This document shows, piece by piece, positions 10,051 through 21,529 of a stretch of 64,000 nt of DNA (within the stretch, counting starts at the first letter, position 1; each line of letters starts with the position of its first letter). The DNA comes from Castanea sativa (taxonomy: Eukaryota > Streptophyta > Magnoliopsida > Fagales > Fagaceae). Both the position numbers and the translations under genes were made by a program. Under the pieces are notes generated by a model. That model saw nothing but the letters and a program-made list of their open reading frames with translations, was not told where the DNA came from and searched no databases. Location of the stretch: contig NC_134013.1 of the NCBI RefSeq assembly GCF_040712315.1, positions 42,390,001 to 42,454,000 on the forward strand, in the 5' to 3' direction.

Positions 10051-12085
10051 GGATAAAACTAGGGATGATGTGGCTGTATTGGATACACCACAAGATACTA
10101 CTCATGAGATGTCTAGTACACAGGTGCCTCGTCATAGTGGGAGAATTGTTCGGCCTTCTATAAGATTTATAGGTTTTGGAGAAACTTATGAAGCTATCTC
10201 AGAAGAGGCTGAATCAGATCCCTACACTTATCAAGAGGCAATAAATGATATAGATGCACATTATTGGGTCAATGCTATGAAATCTGAATTGGATTCCATG
10301 TATTCCAATCAAGTTTGGGATCTTGTAGAGGCATCTAATGGCATTAAACATGTTGGTTGCAAATGGGTTTACAAGAGGAAAAGAGGGATAGATGGAAAGG
10401 TTGAAACCTTTAAAGCAAGACTAGTGGCGAAAGGGTATACACAAAAAGAAGGTATACACAAAAAGAAGGTATTGATTATGATGAAACTTTTTCGCCAGTA
10501 ACAATGCTTAAATCTATCAGAATTCTCTTATCCATTTCTGCTCATTATGATTATGAGATTTAGCAAATGGATGTCAAGACTGCATTTCTTAATGGCAATT
10601 TTGAAGAAATATACATTTTGCAACTGAAAGGTTTCATAGCAAAGAATCAAGAGCATATGGTATGCAAGTTGAAAAGGTCCATTTATGGACTTAAGCAAGC
10701 ATCTAGGTCATGGAACATCATATTTGATCAAGCAATCAAATCATTTTGATGTGAACCTCAATCGACACGCTTTGAGACCCAACAAAAATATTGGAATATT
10801 TAACCCAGGAAAGCTAAAAATCAGATATTTGATAGAAACCCTGACCCAACGTTTATAATCGAAACGCGAACCAAAGGTATAAGTTGACCTTGACCCAATG
10901 ATTATAAAGAATCACGAACCAAATGTATAAAGTTTGAACGCCACAAGGAAGAATCCTTGATAAGTTCACAGTTCTTGAAGAACCAAAAGAGAGCAAAGCC
11001 TCACCTTTTCTGAATTTTATTCAATAATAATCTGAAAAACGTTTACAGACTTCAGAGCCTATTTAAGGACTCCACAAAACTTGACAGACAAGAAAATATA
11101 TTCTGAAATAACTCCTAATTGATACCTTACCATATCAGGAATCAAGTTTGACCTAAAAAGCATTAAATGCACCTAAAAACAAGGAAAATACCTAAAAAAT
11201 GTACTAAATAATAAAACCCTAAATAAAAGCTGATTTGGTCTGAAATTAGCAGATCCAAAATAGGAAAAAATCTGCCTTAACTGATACAGAGCTGGAAAGT
11301 CAATCAGCCATTAATCAATGCCATAAATCACTCCCAATTAAGCCAGATCAGCCCTAAATAGCTTGAATTAAATTTACTACACTTTCATCTTCCTTTGGGC
11401 CAAGCTTGGAATATCCTGCATTTGAATCAGCCCAAATCTCTTGAATCAGCCCATTAAGTGCTTCTTGGATCTTCTTGGATCTTGCTCTTGTAATAGGCCC
11501 AACTGGAACATGCAATGGATCCTCGAATGCTTGTTGATTCTCATCACATTTGGCTTTGAACAAAATCTTGATGAACCATGTGTGTACAAAAGACATCGAG
11601 ACAAAGTAGTAATGTTCCTAGTGCTTTATGTTGATGATATTCTACTCATTGGGAATGATGTAGGGGTAATGTTATTGGTTAAAGTTTGGTTGTCAAGCCA
11701 ATTTGATACGAAGGACTTGGGTGAGGCTAACTTTATTCTAGGGATCAAGCTTAGGCGAGATCGCAAGAATAAGATGTTAGGCTTATCACAAGCTAGATAT
11801 ATAGATAAGGTCCTAGAACGGTTTAACATGCAAAACTCCAAGAAAGGATTACTTCCTTTTAGACATGGAGTTCCTCTGTCTGATAACCAAAGGCCTAAGA
11901 CTCAAGAGGAAGAAAATATGATGAGACAAGTTCCTTATACTTCTGTAATGGGAAGTCTCATGTATGCCATGCTTTGCACAAGACCAGATATTTGTTATTC
12001 AGTAGGCATGGTCAGCCGATATCAATAAAATCTAGGACCAAAACATTGGCAAGCTGCAAAGCATATTCTCAAGTATCTTAGGAGA
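10051..12085 (+). pseudogene. Copia-B reverse transcriptase, split by a Gypsy-G solo LTR
   Basis: The linker (PRHSGRIVRP, 10120 on) leads into RT: WDLVEASNGIKHVGCKWVYK, then a frameshift from a 17-bp tandem duplication at 10434-10467, then the ISAHYDYEI region with TAG for Trp, QMDVKTAFLNGNFEE, and LKQASRSWN. The solo LTR interrupts after IKSF at 10746; RT resumes at 11552 with GFEQNLDEPCVYKRH and the catalytic YVDD box at 11627-11638. A stop follows MVSRYQ at about 12026. The YVDD motif survives but the frame is broken at least four times. Confidence 0.88.
10747..11546 (-). repeat. Gypsy-G solo LTR in Copia-B reverse transcriptase
   Basis: 800-bp LTR, plus strand TGATGTGAACC to TTCTCATCA, with exact 5-bp target duplication CATTT (10742-10746 and 11547-11551). 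It lies less than 1 kb from the first solo LTR. Confidence 0.96.
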
Positions 12086-12613
12086 ATGAGAGATTATATG
12101 CTTGTTTACCAGTGTGAGGATTTGATTCCCATTGGCTATATAGATTCAGATTTTCAATCTGATCTAGATTTTAGAAAATTCACTTCAGGATGTGTTTTCA
12201 CGTTGAGAGGTGGAGCCATAAGTTGGAGGAGTGTTAAGCAATCTTATATTGCGGACTCTACCATGGAAGCAGAATATGTTGCTGCTTGTGAAGTAGCAAA
12301 GGAAGCTGTATGGCTCAAGAAATTCCTTTTTGATTTTGGTGTTGTGAGAATGGAGCAAGTTCCTATCACATTGTTTTGCGACAATAGTGGAGAGGTTGCA
12401 CAATTCAAAGATCCAAGAAATCACAATAAAGGAAAGCACATTGAGAGAAAGTACCACATCATCCAAGACATTGTTGCTCGTGGAGATGTAGTGGTAGCAA
12501 ACATTGAAAGTACTAATAATCTAGCAGATCCCTTTACCAAAACCTTGACTCAAAGGACTTTCGAGTCATATTTGGAAGCAATGGGAGTTAGATTAGTACA
12601 CAATAGTCTTTAG
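12086..12613 (+). pseudogene. Copia-B RNase H
   Basis: Open RNase H domain, the last domain of the copia polyprotein, which degrades the RNA strand of the hybrid during reverse transcription. Catalytic acidic residues are visible in YIDSDFQSD, STMEAEYVAA and FCDNSGEVAQ. It ends ...RLVHNSL with a TAG 15 bases before the 3' LTR. This segment looks intact, but the upstream frames are broken. Confidence 0.88.
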
Positions 12614-12627
12614 GGCAAGTGGGAGAT

Positions 12628-13927
12628 TGTTAGGATTAGTGCCCTTAAATCTTATTGTATGATGCTATGTATGATATTATGTATGACATTGTGTATGACT
12701 TAATATTGTGATTAATAAAGTTGTTTTATTATTATCTAAAATAATGGTAACATGAATATTGGGACATTATCATATAGTCCAGGAGATGCATAGTATGTGA
12801 TTTATGTGATTTAGTCACAGAAGATATAAGTCACAAGTTCTTTGTAAACTTAGAATTTATAGTTCGTAGTCGGTGAAATTGGGCATTTCATCTGCGAAGA
12901 CTATAACGTATCAACTAAGATGATTTGTTTTAATTATGAAAGTGGAGACTTCTAGTTGATATGTTGAACTAAGACATATTGAACTGGACCGCTGTAAAAT
13001 TTATTATTCTCCTAACGACTGTCAAATGAATAATAAATCTCACGACTTCTATTTGCATGAACTCTTAACCCTGAGAGAATAATGGATCTGATCATGAGGT
13101 GTAGGTTGCTTTGATATATTAGGAGTGAGATCTAAAGTAACGGTTAAAACCTCAGTATGTTGGGCAGCCACATTTAGTGTTGATGGAACATATATTCTCA
13201 AGATGGAATTCATAATCTCTTAACGAGATATAAAATATTCCCTTGAGATAAGTTTAATGGGTTTGGTTATTCAGAATGTTAGGCCTAACCACTTTAGTAA
13301 AGAGTTACTAAAGTATATATTTATGAAATTGGATTTCATAAATATATGATAAATAACTTAAAGGATTAAACTGGGTACTCAAGGATTAAGATGTAGTAAT
13401 TTTTAAAGTGGCAGTCTATATTTATGACTTTGTATTACTACAAATATTTTATGAAGGAGTTGCATGTATAATAAAGTCTTGGGATATAATTTATTAATAA
13501 GGCCTAGAGTGCAATTATATTTATATAGTGGTATTAAATATAATTAATGGTAACTTTGGACTTGTCAGGAGTTGACGGAAAAGCCCAAGACCCATTGGAG
13601 CTAATGTCTTATTAAGAAAAAGAATTAGAGAGAGACATGATTGTGAAATGATGTGTATGTGTGAGTGAAGCCACTCAATCATTCTCCCTTAAAAAATGAT
13701 TGAGAGACCACACTTTTTGGGCGTAAAGTGGAATTGGAGTGAAAATTAAAAGTGTTCCCAAGTGCTTTCGATCTTTTGTTTTGAATTTCACCACACCAAG
13801 GTACGCTATCTTGTTCTTAAATTCTGAAATTTACATAGTGCATGTTGTCAATCATGAATAAAATACATCCTTGTTTGTTGCTTCCGCTATGTGTTTTGTA
13901 TGAGATACAAAACCAGTTTTTCCAACA
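12628..13927 (+). repeat. 3' LTR of Copia-B
   Basis: Starts TGTTAGGATTAGTGCCC and ends TTTTTCCAACA; preceded by the polypurine tract AAGTGGGAGATT (12616-12627). It lacks about 120 bp present in the 5' LTR: the sequence jumps from GTCTTATT to AAGAAAAAGAATTAG near 13612, apparently between short TATT repeats, removing the candidate TATA region. Confidence 0.92.
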
Positions 13928-15420
13928 ACAACAATGTAATGAAACAAAATTATAAATATATTACACAAATTTGATTAAAAGCATCTGCCATATTTAATAC
14001 ATTTTTTTTATATAAATATTAAATCTATATAAAAAAATTTCATGATTTTTATGTACTAAAGAAATTTTTTTAATGGAATCTTAAACAATGACAAAGCCAG
14101 CAAGTTGAAATCCTCGACCCTTGAAATCCTGAATTTAGATTGACCTTTCCCTAAATAAAAAGTTGTGACTTCTTGTCGCTAAAGCAAACATAAGTATAAA
14201 GTAATATAAAACCAAAACAACAGTAAAGAGGACATGTATACAGTATCAACTGTTGAAAACAAGATCAACATGCAGAAAAGGTTAAGAACCTTCTTAAAAA
14301 ATAAAGAATTTTTGACAAACTCTCAAAAATTACAAATACCGATAACAACCCACAAGTTGTACAATAAAAAAGTACAGTCAACACCAAGTAAGTCACGAAC
14401 TGCAGACTCACAATAAAATTAACCACAAACCCATGTCACATAATATTAAATAACATTTTTTTTTTGAACTTTTGGGTCCCCATTCCCCACACAAACTCTT
14501 CTAATATCCAATAATGGCAGAAAATGAAAATTTAACTAAGATAACATGAATGAGGAAAATTGAACTTAAATTTTTCTACCATGGAGAATTCAAGATCCTT
14601 GAATTGTAATCAGCAAATTGGGTGAAAAAGCAACAAAAATGAGCACATTTCATTCACTCCAGCACTATCCTGGAATCTAAGTTGTATATGAATAGCAAAT
14701 AGCAACTTCTCTACACTATGCCTATTGAAAATGGCCAAACTGAAAATCTAAAGTCACCGTCGGGCACTTGAATACTAATAAGCTGAATTAATAAGTGGTG
14801 TTGAAAGAAAGAGTGAGTTCTTAATTTATAGGAAAATGAAATAAGAAAAATTAATAAAAAAAATATAGAGACGTACCATATAAAACTAAGGTAAGAGAAC
14901 TCTGAAAGAACAATCTCTAAAGCTCCATAAATTACTTAGAAAATGTACTAAAAAGAAAAGAATGTGAAACTAAACACAGCAACCCTAACTACCAAAACCC
15001 TAAATCCTAACTCTTAGTTGAGGTGAGTTTTCATTTTCTTGCCAAACCAAATCCCACAAACAACATAAATTAAAACTTTCTATCTGTTTCCCTTCTTTAA
15101 TTTAGTTTTCCTTTCATATCCCAGCAACCAAACATAGACTAAAAGCTTAAAGAAACCCACTTTTCAAAAAGAAATAAAAAATACCACAAAATGGGTCACC
15201 AATAACACAGGCAAAAACAAACACATCAATAAGATTCAAAACCAATCTAGCATTAACAGGTACACAAAAAAGAAAAAGAAACAGAACAATAGCACATTGA
15301 TGAAACCCAAAAAAAAAAAAACCAAGATATTAGCGTAGAGACAGAATGAACAGAGATTCGTACCAAAATATAGCCAAAGCAAAAACCTCGAAGACAGAAA
15401 ATATATCGAAGCTGGGTTCA
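13928..15420. other. AT-rich interval without recognised genes
   Basis: Starts at the outer edge of Copia-B. No reading frame has recognisable domains, and no LTR family seen here matches it. It may be interior sequence of the CACTA-like element whose end is at 16586, but a matching left terminus is not visible. Confidence 0.6.
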
Positions 15421-15800
15421 TAAGTCAGGCTGGGTTTGCCGGCGCGAAGGGAGGCGAAAGGACTTCGGCGCGAAGGGAGGCGAAGGGTCACCAGCGCGAA
15501 GGAAGACAAAGGGTTGAAGCTCGGAAGGCGAAGGGTCAAAGCTCGGGGAAGGTGAAGGGTCAGAGCTCGGGGAAGGCGAAGGGTCGGAGCTCGGAAGGCG
15601 ACAGTTGGCTTTCTTCAAATCAGTGATGCTTTGGAGCTTAATCGGCGACAGTTTAGAGCTTAATTAGCGACGGATGGAGTTTAATCGGCAACGACTAACT
15701 CTTATCGGTGACGGTTGGAGCTTAATTGGTGACGGTTAAGAGCTTAATTGCAAACGGTATCGGTGACAGTTTGGAGCTTCATCGCGAACAGTATCGACGA
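15421..15800. repeat. GC-rich minisatellites beside the CACTA-like end
   Basis: Two arrays. At about 15425-15605, GCGAAGGGAGGCGAA-type units grade into units of about 24 bp (AGCTCGGGGAAGGCGAAGGG). At about 15625-15790, degenerate units of about 30 bp contain GGAGCTTAATCGGCGACAG. Such GC-rich arrays are unlike the AT-rich surroundings. The minus strand has a Pro/Ser-repeat frame through the first array, which I read as a by-product of the repeat. Confidence 0.8.
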
Positions 15801-15904
15801 CGGTATTGGCGACGGCTAGCTCTTTGGTTTGGGAAAACTCTAGAAGACCTTGGTTTTTTTTTTGGCCAAAATGAGCTGGGTATTGAAATGGGGCTAGGTT
15901 GATA

Positions 15905-16586
15905 CTATTTGGGAGTTTTATAGTCAAGTCTTTAGCGACAAATTGTTTCATCACTATTGCTTAAGATTTTAAGTTTTTAGCGGCGAAAATCAATTTCTTC
16001 ACTAAAGAACTCAAATTTTGTCATTATTTTTAGAGACGAAATTCATATTTCGTTGCTATTGCTTAGGCTTTTAAGTTTTTAGCAACGAAAATCAATTTGA
16101 TCACTAAAGAACTCAGATTTTGTCAATATTTTTAGAGACGAAATTCATATTTCGTCGCTATATCATACTTCTAGTGACAAATTGTGATTTCGTCTCTAAA
16201 ACAATGAGGTGCAAAACTATTATTATTTTTAGTGACGACTATTTTCCGTCGCTAATTCTTCCTTATAGCGATGAAAAGATTCTCGTCACTAATACTATCC
16301 ACAGTCATACCTAAAGTGATGAAATATTTCGTCACTAAAATTTTTAACATTTAGCGATGAAATATTTCGTCGATATAGATTAGTTAAGCTCGCGCCAAAG
16401 TTTCCCTCCGCTGGCGCCTATTTTTCAGATAACAATACCGACGAAAAATAATTTTCGTTGCTAAATGTTATAAATTTTTTCATTATTAGTGACGAAATTC
16501 AAATTTCGTTGCTAAAGCTATATTTTTAGCGATGAAAAATATTTCCTCACTAATTTTCGTTGCTAAAAATAAATTTTGTTGTAATG
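15905..16586. mobile_element. CACTA-like transposon terminus with subterminal repeats
   Basis: Dense direct and inverted copies of TTTAGCGACGAAA / TTTCGTCGCTAA, including a near-duplicate block of about 105 bp (about 15953-16057 and 16058-16162). The right edge ATTTTGTTGTAATG reads CATTACAACAAAAT on the minus strand, close to the CACTACAA terminal repeats of plant CACTA (En/Spm) elements. Repeated motifs of this type are typical of their subterminal regions. No transposase is visible and the other end was not found. Confidence 0.6.
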
Positions 16587-17972
16587 ATCTTTAACCCTAA
16601 ACACACACTTATCCATTTATCCAAAAAAAAGGAGCCAAACATGATGAAGAAACCCTAACACTCATCTAACATATGAAAACCTTATTATACATCCAAAATA
16701 AAGCAGCAACTTAAACATGGCAGCAAGCATATCATCAAAAAATATAAAAAAAAAATGTTAAAGCATTAGAAACCCTAATTATACATCTAAAAACCCTAAC
16801 ACAAATGCATGAACATCTAATGCATGACTTACCTTTTACTTACCTCTTAGCAGCACAACACCTATGGCATCAATGCATGAACATGTGAATGAATGGCATC
16901 AAAACTAATAAACCCTAAACTAAACCCTAATCTAGACATGTGATAACAAACATGCATATTAGAAGGTGAGCAAGCATTTTACAAGGCTTAAAACATGTGA
17001 AAAAGAGGCTATACTAACAAACATGTGAAAGCAAAATCAAAACAAACAAAAAATTAGGTTTTCAGGGTAACAACATCACACATGCTAGAACAGGTCTGCG
17101 TACGTATGAGTTCAGCCTACATGCGTACGTAGACCCTTACTCAGAAACCCTGATCAACACAAAAACAAAGCAGAGGCCAAACAAGATTAAAAAAAAAACA
17201 TAAAATCTAGCAACCTAATATGCTTAACAATATAAAGAAAACCTAAATCTAACCTAAACAAACATGTGTAAGCGTAAACTAAACAAGAGAAACATATTAA
17301 AACGAAGATTAAAGACTGAAAATAAAGAGCAAAGCTTGAAAGAATACCTTAAAGCAAAAAGCTCCTAGATTTGATTTTTGACTGTTCCCCTCAGTCAAAT
17401 CTATCACAATTCAATAAAAATAGTAATTAGTAATCTTAAACTCGAATGATTGGGGCCAGAAAAGGTCTTAATCAAATAAAAATGACTTGAAGGTGTTTTG
17501 TGAAAAACTCCCTTTTGATTCACTATTTTCTAGTGAATCTTAGGTTTTTCCTATGCGATTTCTGTGTGTTTTGAAAATGTACCATGTAAGGCTTTTAATA
17601 ATTGAAAAAATGGAGTTTGGAACGGCTCCTAGGCGTTGTGGGATTCGTTCCAAACTCAGCCATTATTGTAGACAACTTGTCTTTCTTATACTTCTAAAAC
17701 ACTAGCTACATATGCAGGAACGTGCCTGAGTACGCATACTTTGACTCGCATATGAAGGTCACGACTCACATACACGAGCCGAGGGCTACTTTGGTCATTT
17801 TATTTCTAAAAATATTTTTTTTTTCATTTAAAAGGTTATATTTTCAATTTTAACACTCCTTAAGTCAATTTAATATCTGATTGGGCTCCAAACTAGCCTT
17901 GGGCCTTAGAGTTCAAGCATCATTGGGGAACGGGGGCCCGAGTCAAAAGGGGTACAAAATGCGGTGTCTACA
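16587..17972 (-). repeat. Inverted, 3'-truncated Gypsy-T LTR
   Basis: On the minus strand it starts TGTAGACACCGCATTTTG at 17972 and matches the LTR at 36675-37618 / 42495-43180. Its far end is missing where the CACTA-like terminus begins. It contains TGCGTACG-type motifs (about 17095-17137 and 17705-17780). Its TG end abuts plus-strand gypsy pol sequence with no polypurine tract between, which is not a normal LTR-internal boundary. Confidence 0.85.
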
Positions 17973-18232
17973 TGGACGTGTTTGCCATCACTGATGAAAA
18001 GCCAACTGATCCTTCCAAACTCATCGTGCCTATTATGGGGCCCTTTAATAATTAAACATGGGTTGGATTTTCTGAGAATGTGGGGAAAAAATTTTGTAAT
18101 GCAAGTTCCAATGTACTTTTCAATATTTTCAATAAGATGAATTCTGATTTGGCTTACTTTGAAATGTCCCATAACATTGAAATTCTACACTTAAATGATT
18201 CAAATGAATTTGAAAATGATATTAATAAATAA

Positions 18233-20114
18233 TTGGAAAAGAAAATTGAACCTATGGAACCAACTCATGAAACTATTAATTTAAGCAATGATAAGAATCC
18301 ATGCTTAATTAAAAATGGCTCAACTTTAAATGAAAAAGAAGAAAAAGATCTTCAAGAATTCCTCATGGAATTTCAAAAGGTGTTTGCATGGTCCTATGAA
18401 GATATGCCTGGAATTGACCCCGAGATAGCTCAACATCACATTGATACTCACGACCACATGGTGCTTGTCAAGCAAACATTGAGAAGAATGAGGAAGTCAC
18501 TAAGCAACTAAAGGCAGGGTTCATCAAACCCATAAACCAAGCTGAATAGATAGTTAATGTCGTGCCCGTACCTAAGAAGGATGGAAAGGTAAGGATGTGT
18601 GTGGATTTTGGAGACTTGAATAAAGCATTCCCTAAGGATGACTTTCCTTTCCCTCACATTGATGTCTTGGTGGATAACACAACGGGAAGTGCCTTAATGT
18701 CCTTCATGGATGGTTTTTCGGGATACAACCAAATCAAGATGGCTCCTAAGGACATGGCCAAAACCACTTTCACTACCGAATGGGGAATCTACTGTTACAC
18801 GGTAATGTCGTTTGGCTTCAAGAATGTTGGGGCAACTTACCAAAGGATGGCTATGGTCTTACTACATGATATGATGCATAATGAGGTAGAGGTGTATGTT
18901 GATGATATAATAGTAAAATCCAAGGATAGAGGAAGCCACACCACAAACTTGAGGAAGTTCTTCGAGAGGATTAAAGAATATAGATTGAGATTGAATCCAC
19001 AAAAGTGGGCTTTTGGAGTAACTGCTAGAAATTTGTTAGGGTTCCTAGTGACTGATAGAGGGATAGAAGTTGACCCATCCAAGATTAAAGCCATATTGGA
19101 GATGCCTCCACCCAAAAGTGGGAGATTAGGAGTTTCTTGGGTTGACTACAATACATTAGTCGATTCATTGCCAAGCTCACTCCACTTGTGAGCCCATCTT
19201 TAAACTCCTAAGGAAGAATGAACCCATACATGGAACGATGAGTGCCAAAAAGCCTTTGAACTTATCAAGGAATATCTCCTCCACCTACCTGTCCTAGTGC
19301 CTCCACAACATGGAAAACCCTTACTCTTATACGTTTCCATCATGGGGGATGCAGTTGGAAGTATGCTTGCATAAGAACATGATGAGAAAAATGAAAGAGC
19401 CATATATTACTTAAGCAAGAGATTCTATGATTACAAGACTAGGTACATTCCCATAGAAAAATCATGCTTCGCACTTGTTTGGGCTATACAGAAATTGAGA
19501 CATATCGCTTACCCTTCCAAATATGGGTGGTGGCAAGAAAGGACCCACTGAAGTGCCTCTTTGAGAAACCCGTTTTAAGTGGAAGATTGTCAAGATGGTT
19601 GATTTTGTTAGTAGAATTCAATTTGAAGTATATGGCCAGAAAAACTATCAAGGGAAGCGTCGTGTTAGATTTTTATGTCGAGAATCCCATAAAGGGGGAG
19701 GATGGTAAAGAGGATTTTTCGGATGAAAATATATCAGATGTTGAGTTAAGGACATGGAAAATGTACTTTGACGAAGCTATAAACCAATATGGGAATGGGA
19801 CAAGGATACTCTTGATCACTCCCAAGGGGTCTCACATACCTTTGGCAATCAAATTGACATTTGAAGCAACTAACAACATGGCTAAATATGAGGCTTGCAT
19901 TTCCAAAATGAAAGCTCTTTGAGAATTGGGACTAAGAGGCCGAAGTCTTTGGGGATTCAACTTTGGTTATAGCCCAAGCGCAAAAGTTGTAGAAAGTGAA
20001 GGAAGGACATTTGAAGCCTTATCAATAATACTTAGAGGACTTGACCAAAACCTTCAATAAGGTTGAGTACACAGTCATCCCTAGAGCTCAGAATCAGTTT
20101 GTTCATGCCTTAGC
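18233..20114 (+). pseudogene. Gypsy-T reverse transcriptase and RNase H
   Basis: Starts upstream of RT with LQEFLMEFQKVFAWSYEDMP, typical of Tat-like gypsy RTs. After a stop near 18510 RT continues: VPKKDGKVRMCVDFGDLN, FMDGFSGYNQIKM, and the catalytic YVDD box at 18895-18906. The frame breaks after ILEMPPPK (about 19118) and the segment to 19460 is heavily mutated. A later part (19464-19922) holds a ribonuclease-H-like domain (YFDEAINQYGNGTRILLITP, EATNNMAKYEA); its expected Asp/Gly start (typically FDGA) reads FDEA. The domain runs to the solo LTR at 20115. Confidence 0.85.
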
Positions 20115-21524
20115 TGTTAAGATTAGTGCCCTTAAATCCTATTGTGTGATGCTATGTGTGTTATTATGTATGACTTAATGTTGTGATTAATAAAGTTGTT
20201 TTATTATTATCTGAAATAATGGTAACATGAATATTGGGACATTATCATATAGTCCATGAGATGCATAGTATGTGATTTATGTGAAATGTCACAGAAGATA
20301 TAAATCACAAGTTCTTTGTAAACTTAGAAGTGTAGTTCGTAGTCGGTGATGAAATTGGGCATTTCATCTACAAAGACTATAACATATCAACTAAGATGAT
20401 TTGTCTTGATCATGGAAATGGAGATTTCTAGTTGATATGTTTTAAGAGTTAAGCTATATTGAACTAGACCGGTGTGAGATTTATTATTCTTCTAACGACT
20501 GTCAAATGAATAATAAACTCACGATTTATATTTACATGAACTCTTAATCCTAAAAGGATAATGGACCTGATCACGAAGTGTAGGTTGCTTTGATATATCA
20601 CGAGTGAGATCTATAGTTACGGTCAAAATCTCAATATGTTGGGCAACCACATTTAATGTTGATGGAACATATATTCTTAAGATGAAATTCATAGTCTCTT
20701 AACGGAGATACAAAATATTCCCTTGAGATAAGTTTAATGGGTTTGTTATTTAGAATGTTAGGCCTAACTACTTTAGTAAATAATTACTAGAGTATATATT
20801 TATGAAATTGGATTTCATAAATATATGATGAATAACTTAAAGGATTAAACCAGGTACTTAAGGATTAAGATGTAGTAATTTTAAAGTGGCAGTTTATATT
20901 CATGACTTTATATTACTACGAATATTTTATGAATGGGTTGCATGTACAATAAAGTCTTGGGATATAATTTATAAATAAGGCCTAGAGTGCAACTATATTT
21001 ATATAGTGGTATTAAATATAATTAATGGTAACTTTGGACTTGTCAAGAGTTGATAGAAAAGCCCAAGGCCCATTGGAGCCAGTGTCTTATTGGTCACTTT
21101 TGGTCCCATTCCAAGCCACACACTTAAGCCCAATTGAAAAGGCCCAAAAGGCCAGCCCAATTAGATAATCAGTTAGATATAAAGGGAGAAACATACAGAA
21201 TTTTTTGTAGAGAATTGTAAGAACACTATTGTGAAGTGGTGTAAGAAATGTTGTAAGAAGTGTTAGACACTTTGACATTCTCCATTTGGAACTGATTGAG
21301 AGACCACACATCTTGAGCGTTAGTGGAATTGGAGTGAAGATTGAAAGTGTTCCCAAGTGCTTCTGATCTTTAGAGTTTTGAACTTCACCGCTCTAAGGTA
21401 CACTCTCTTGTTCTCAAATTCTGAAACTTATGTAGTACATGTTAACTTTTATGAATGAAGTAGATCTGTTATTTTTTCCGCTGCGTATGTTTTGTATGCG
21501 ATACAAACATGTTATTTTCCTTCA
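20115..21524 (+). repeat. Copia-K solo LTR in Gypsy-T RNase H
   Basis: 1410-bp LTR from TGTTAAGATTAGTGCCC to TTATTTTCCTTCA, flanked by the exact 5-bp duplication TTAGC (20110-20114 and 21525-21529). A candidate TATA element (GATATAAAGGG) is at about 21176. No internal copia sequence remains. Confidence 0.95.
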
Positions 21525-21529
21525 TTAGC

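Larger units (their letters stand above)
4729..13927 (+). mobile_element. Copia-B, plus-strand Ty1/copia element with two gypsy solo LTRs inside
   Basis: Order is 5'-truncated 5' LTR, PBS, leader, gag, protease, integrase, RT, RNase H, PPT, 3' LTR: the Ty1/copia order with integrase before RT. Gypsy-G solo LTRs interrupt integrase (8986-9784) and RT (10747-11546); excising each with one TSD copy rejoins the frames. Multiple stops, a 17-bp duplication and a deletion make it non-autonomous. The 5' TSD is lost because the 5' LTR is fused to Copia-A. Confidence 0.92.

Noticed and set aside
15330..15618. Minus-strand Pro/Ser-repeat protein
   Set aside because: It is just the translation of a 24-bp GC-rich minisatellite, with no domain or consistent start.
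18837..19115. Minus-strand frame opposite Gypsy-T RT
   Set aside because: RT motifs including YVDD are on the plus strand; this is its antisense shadow.
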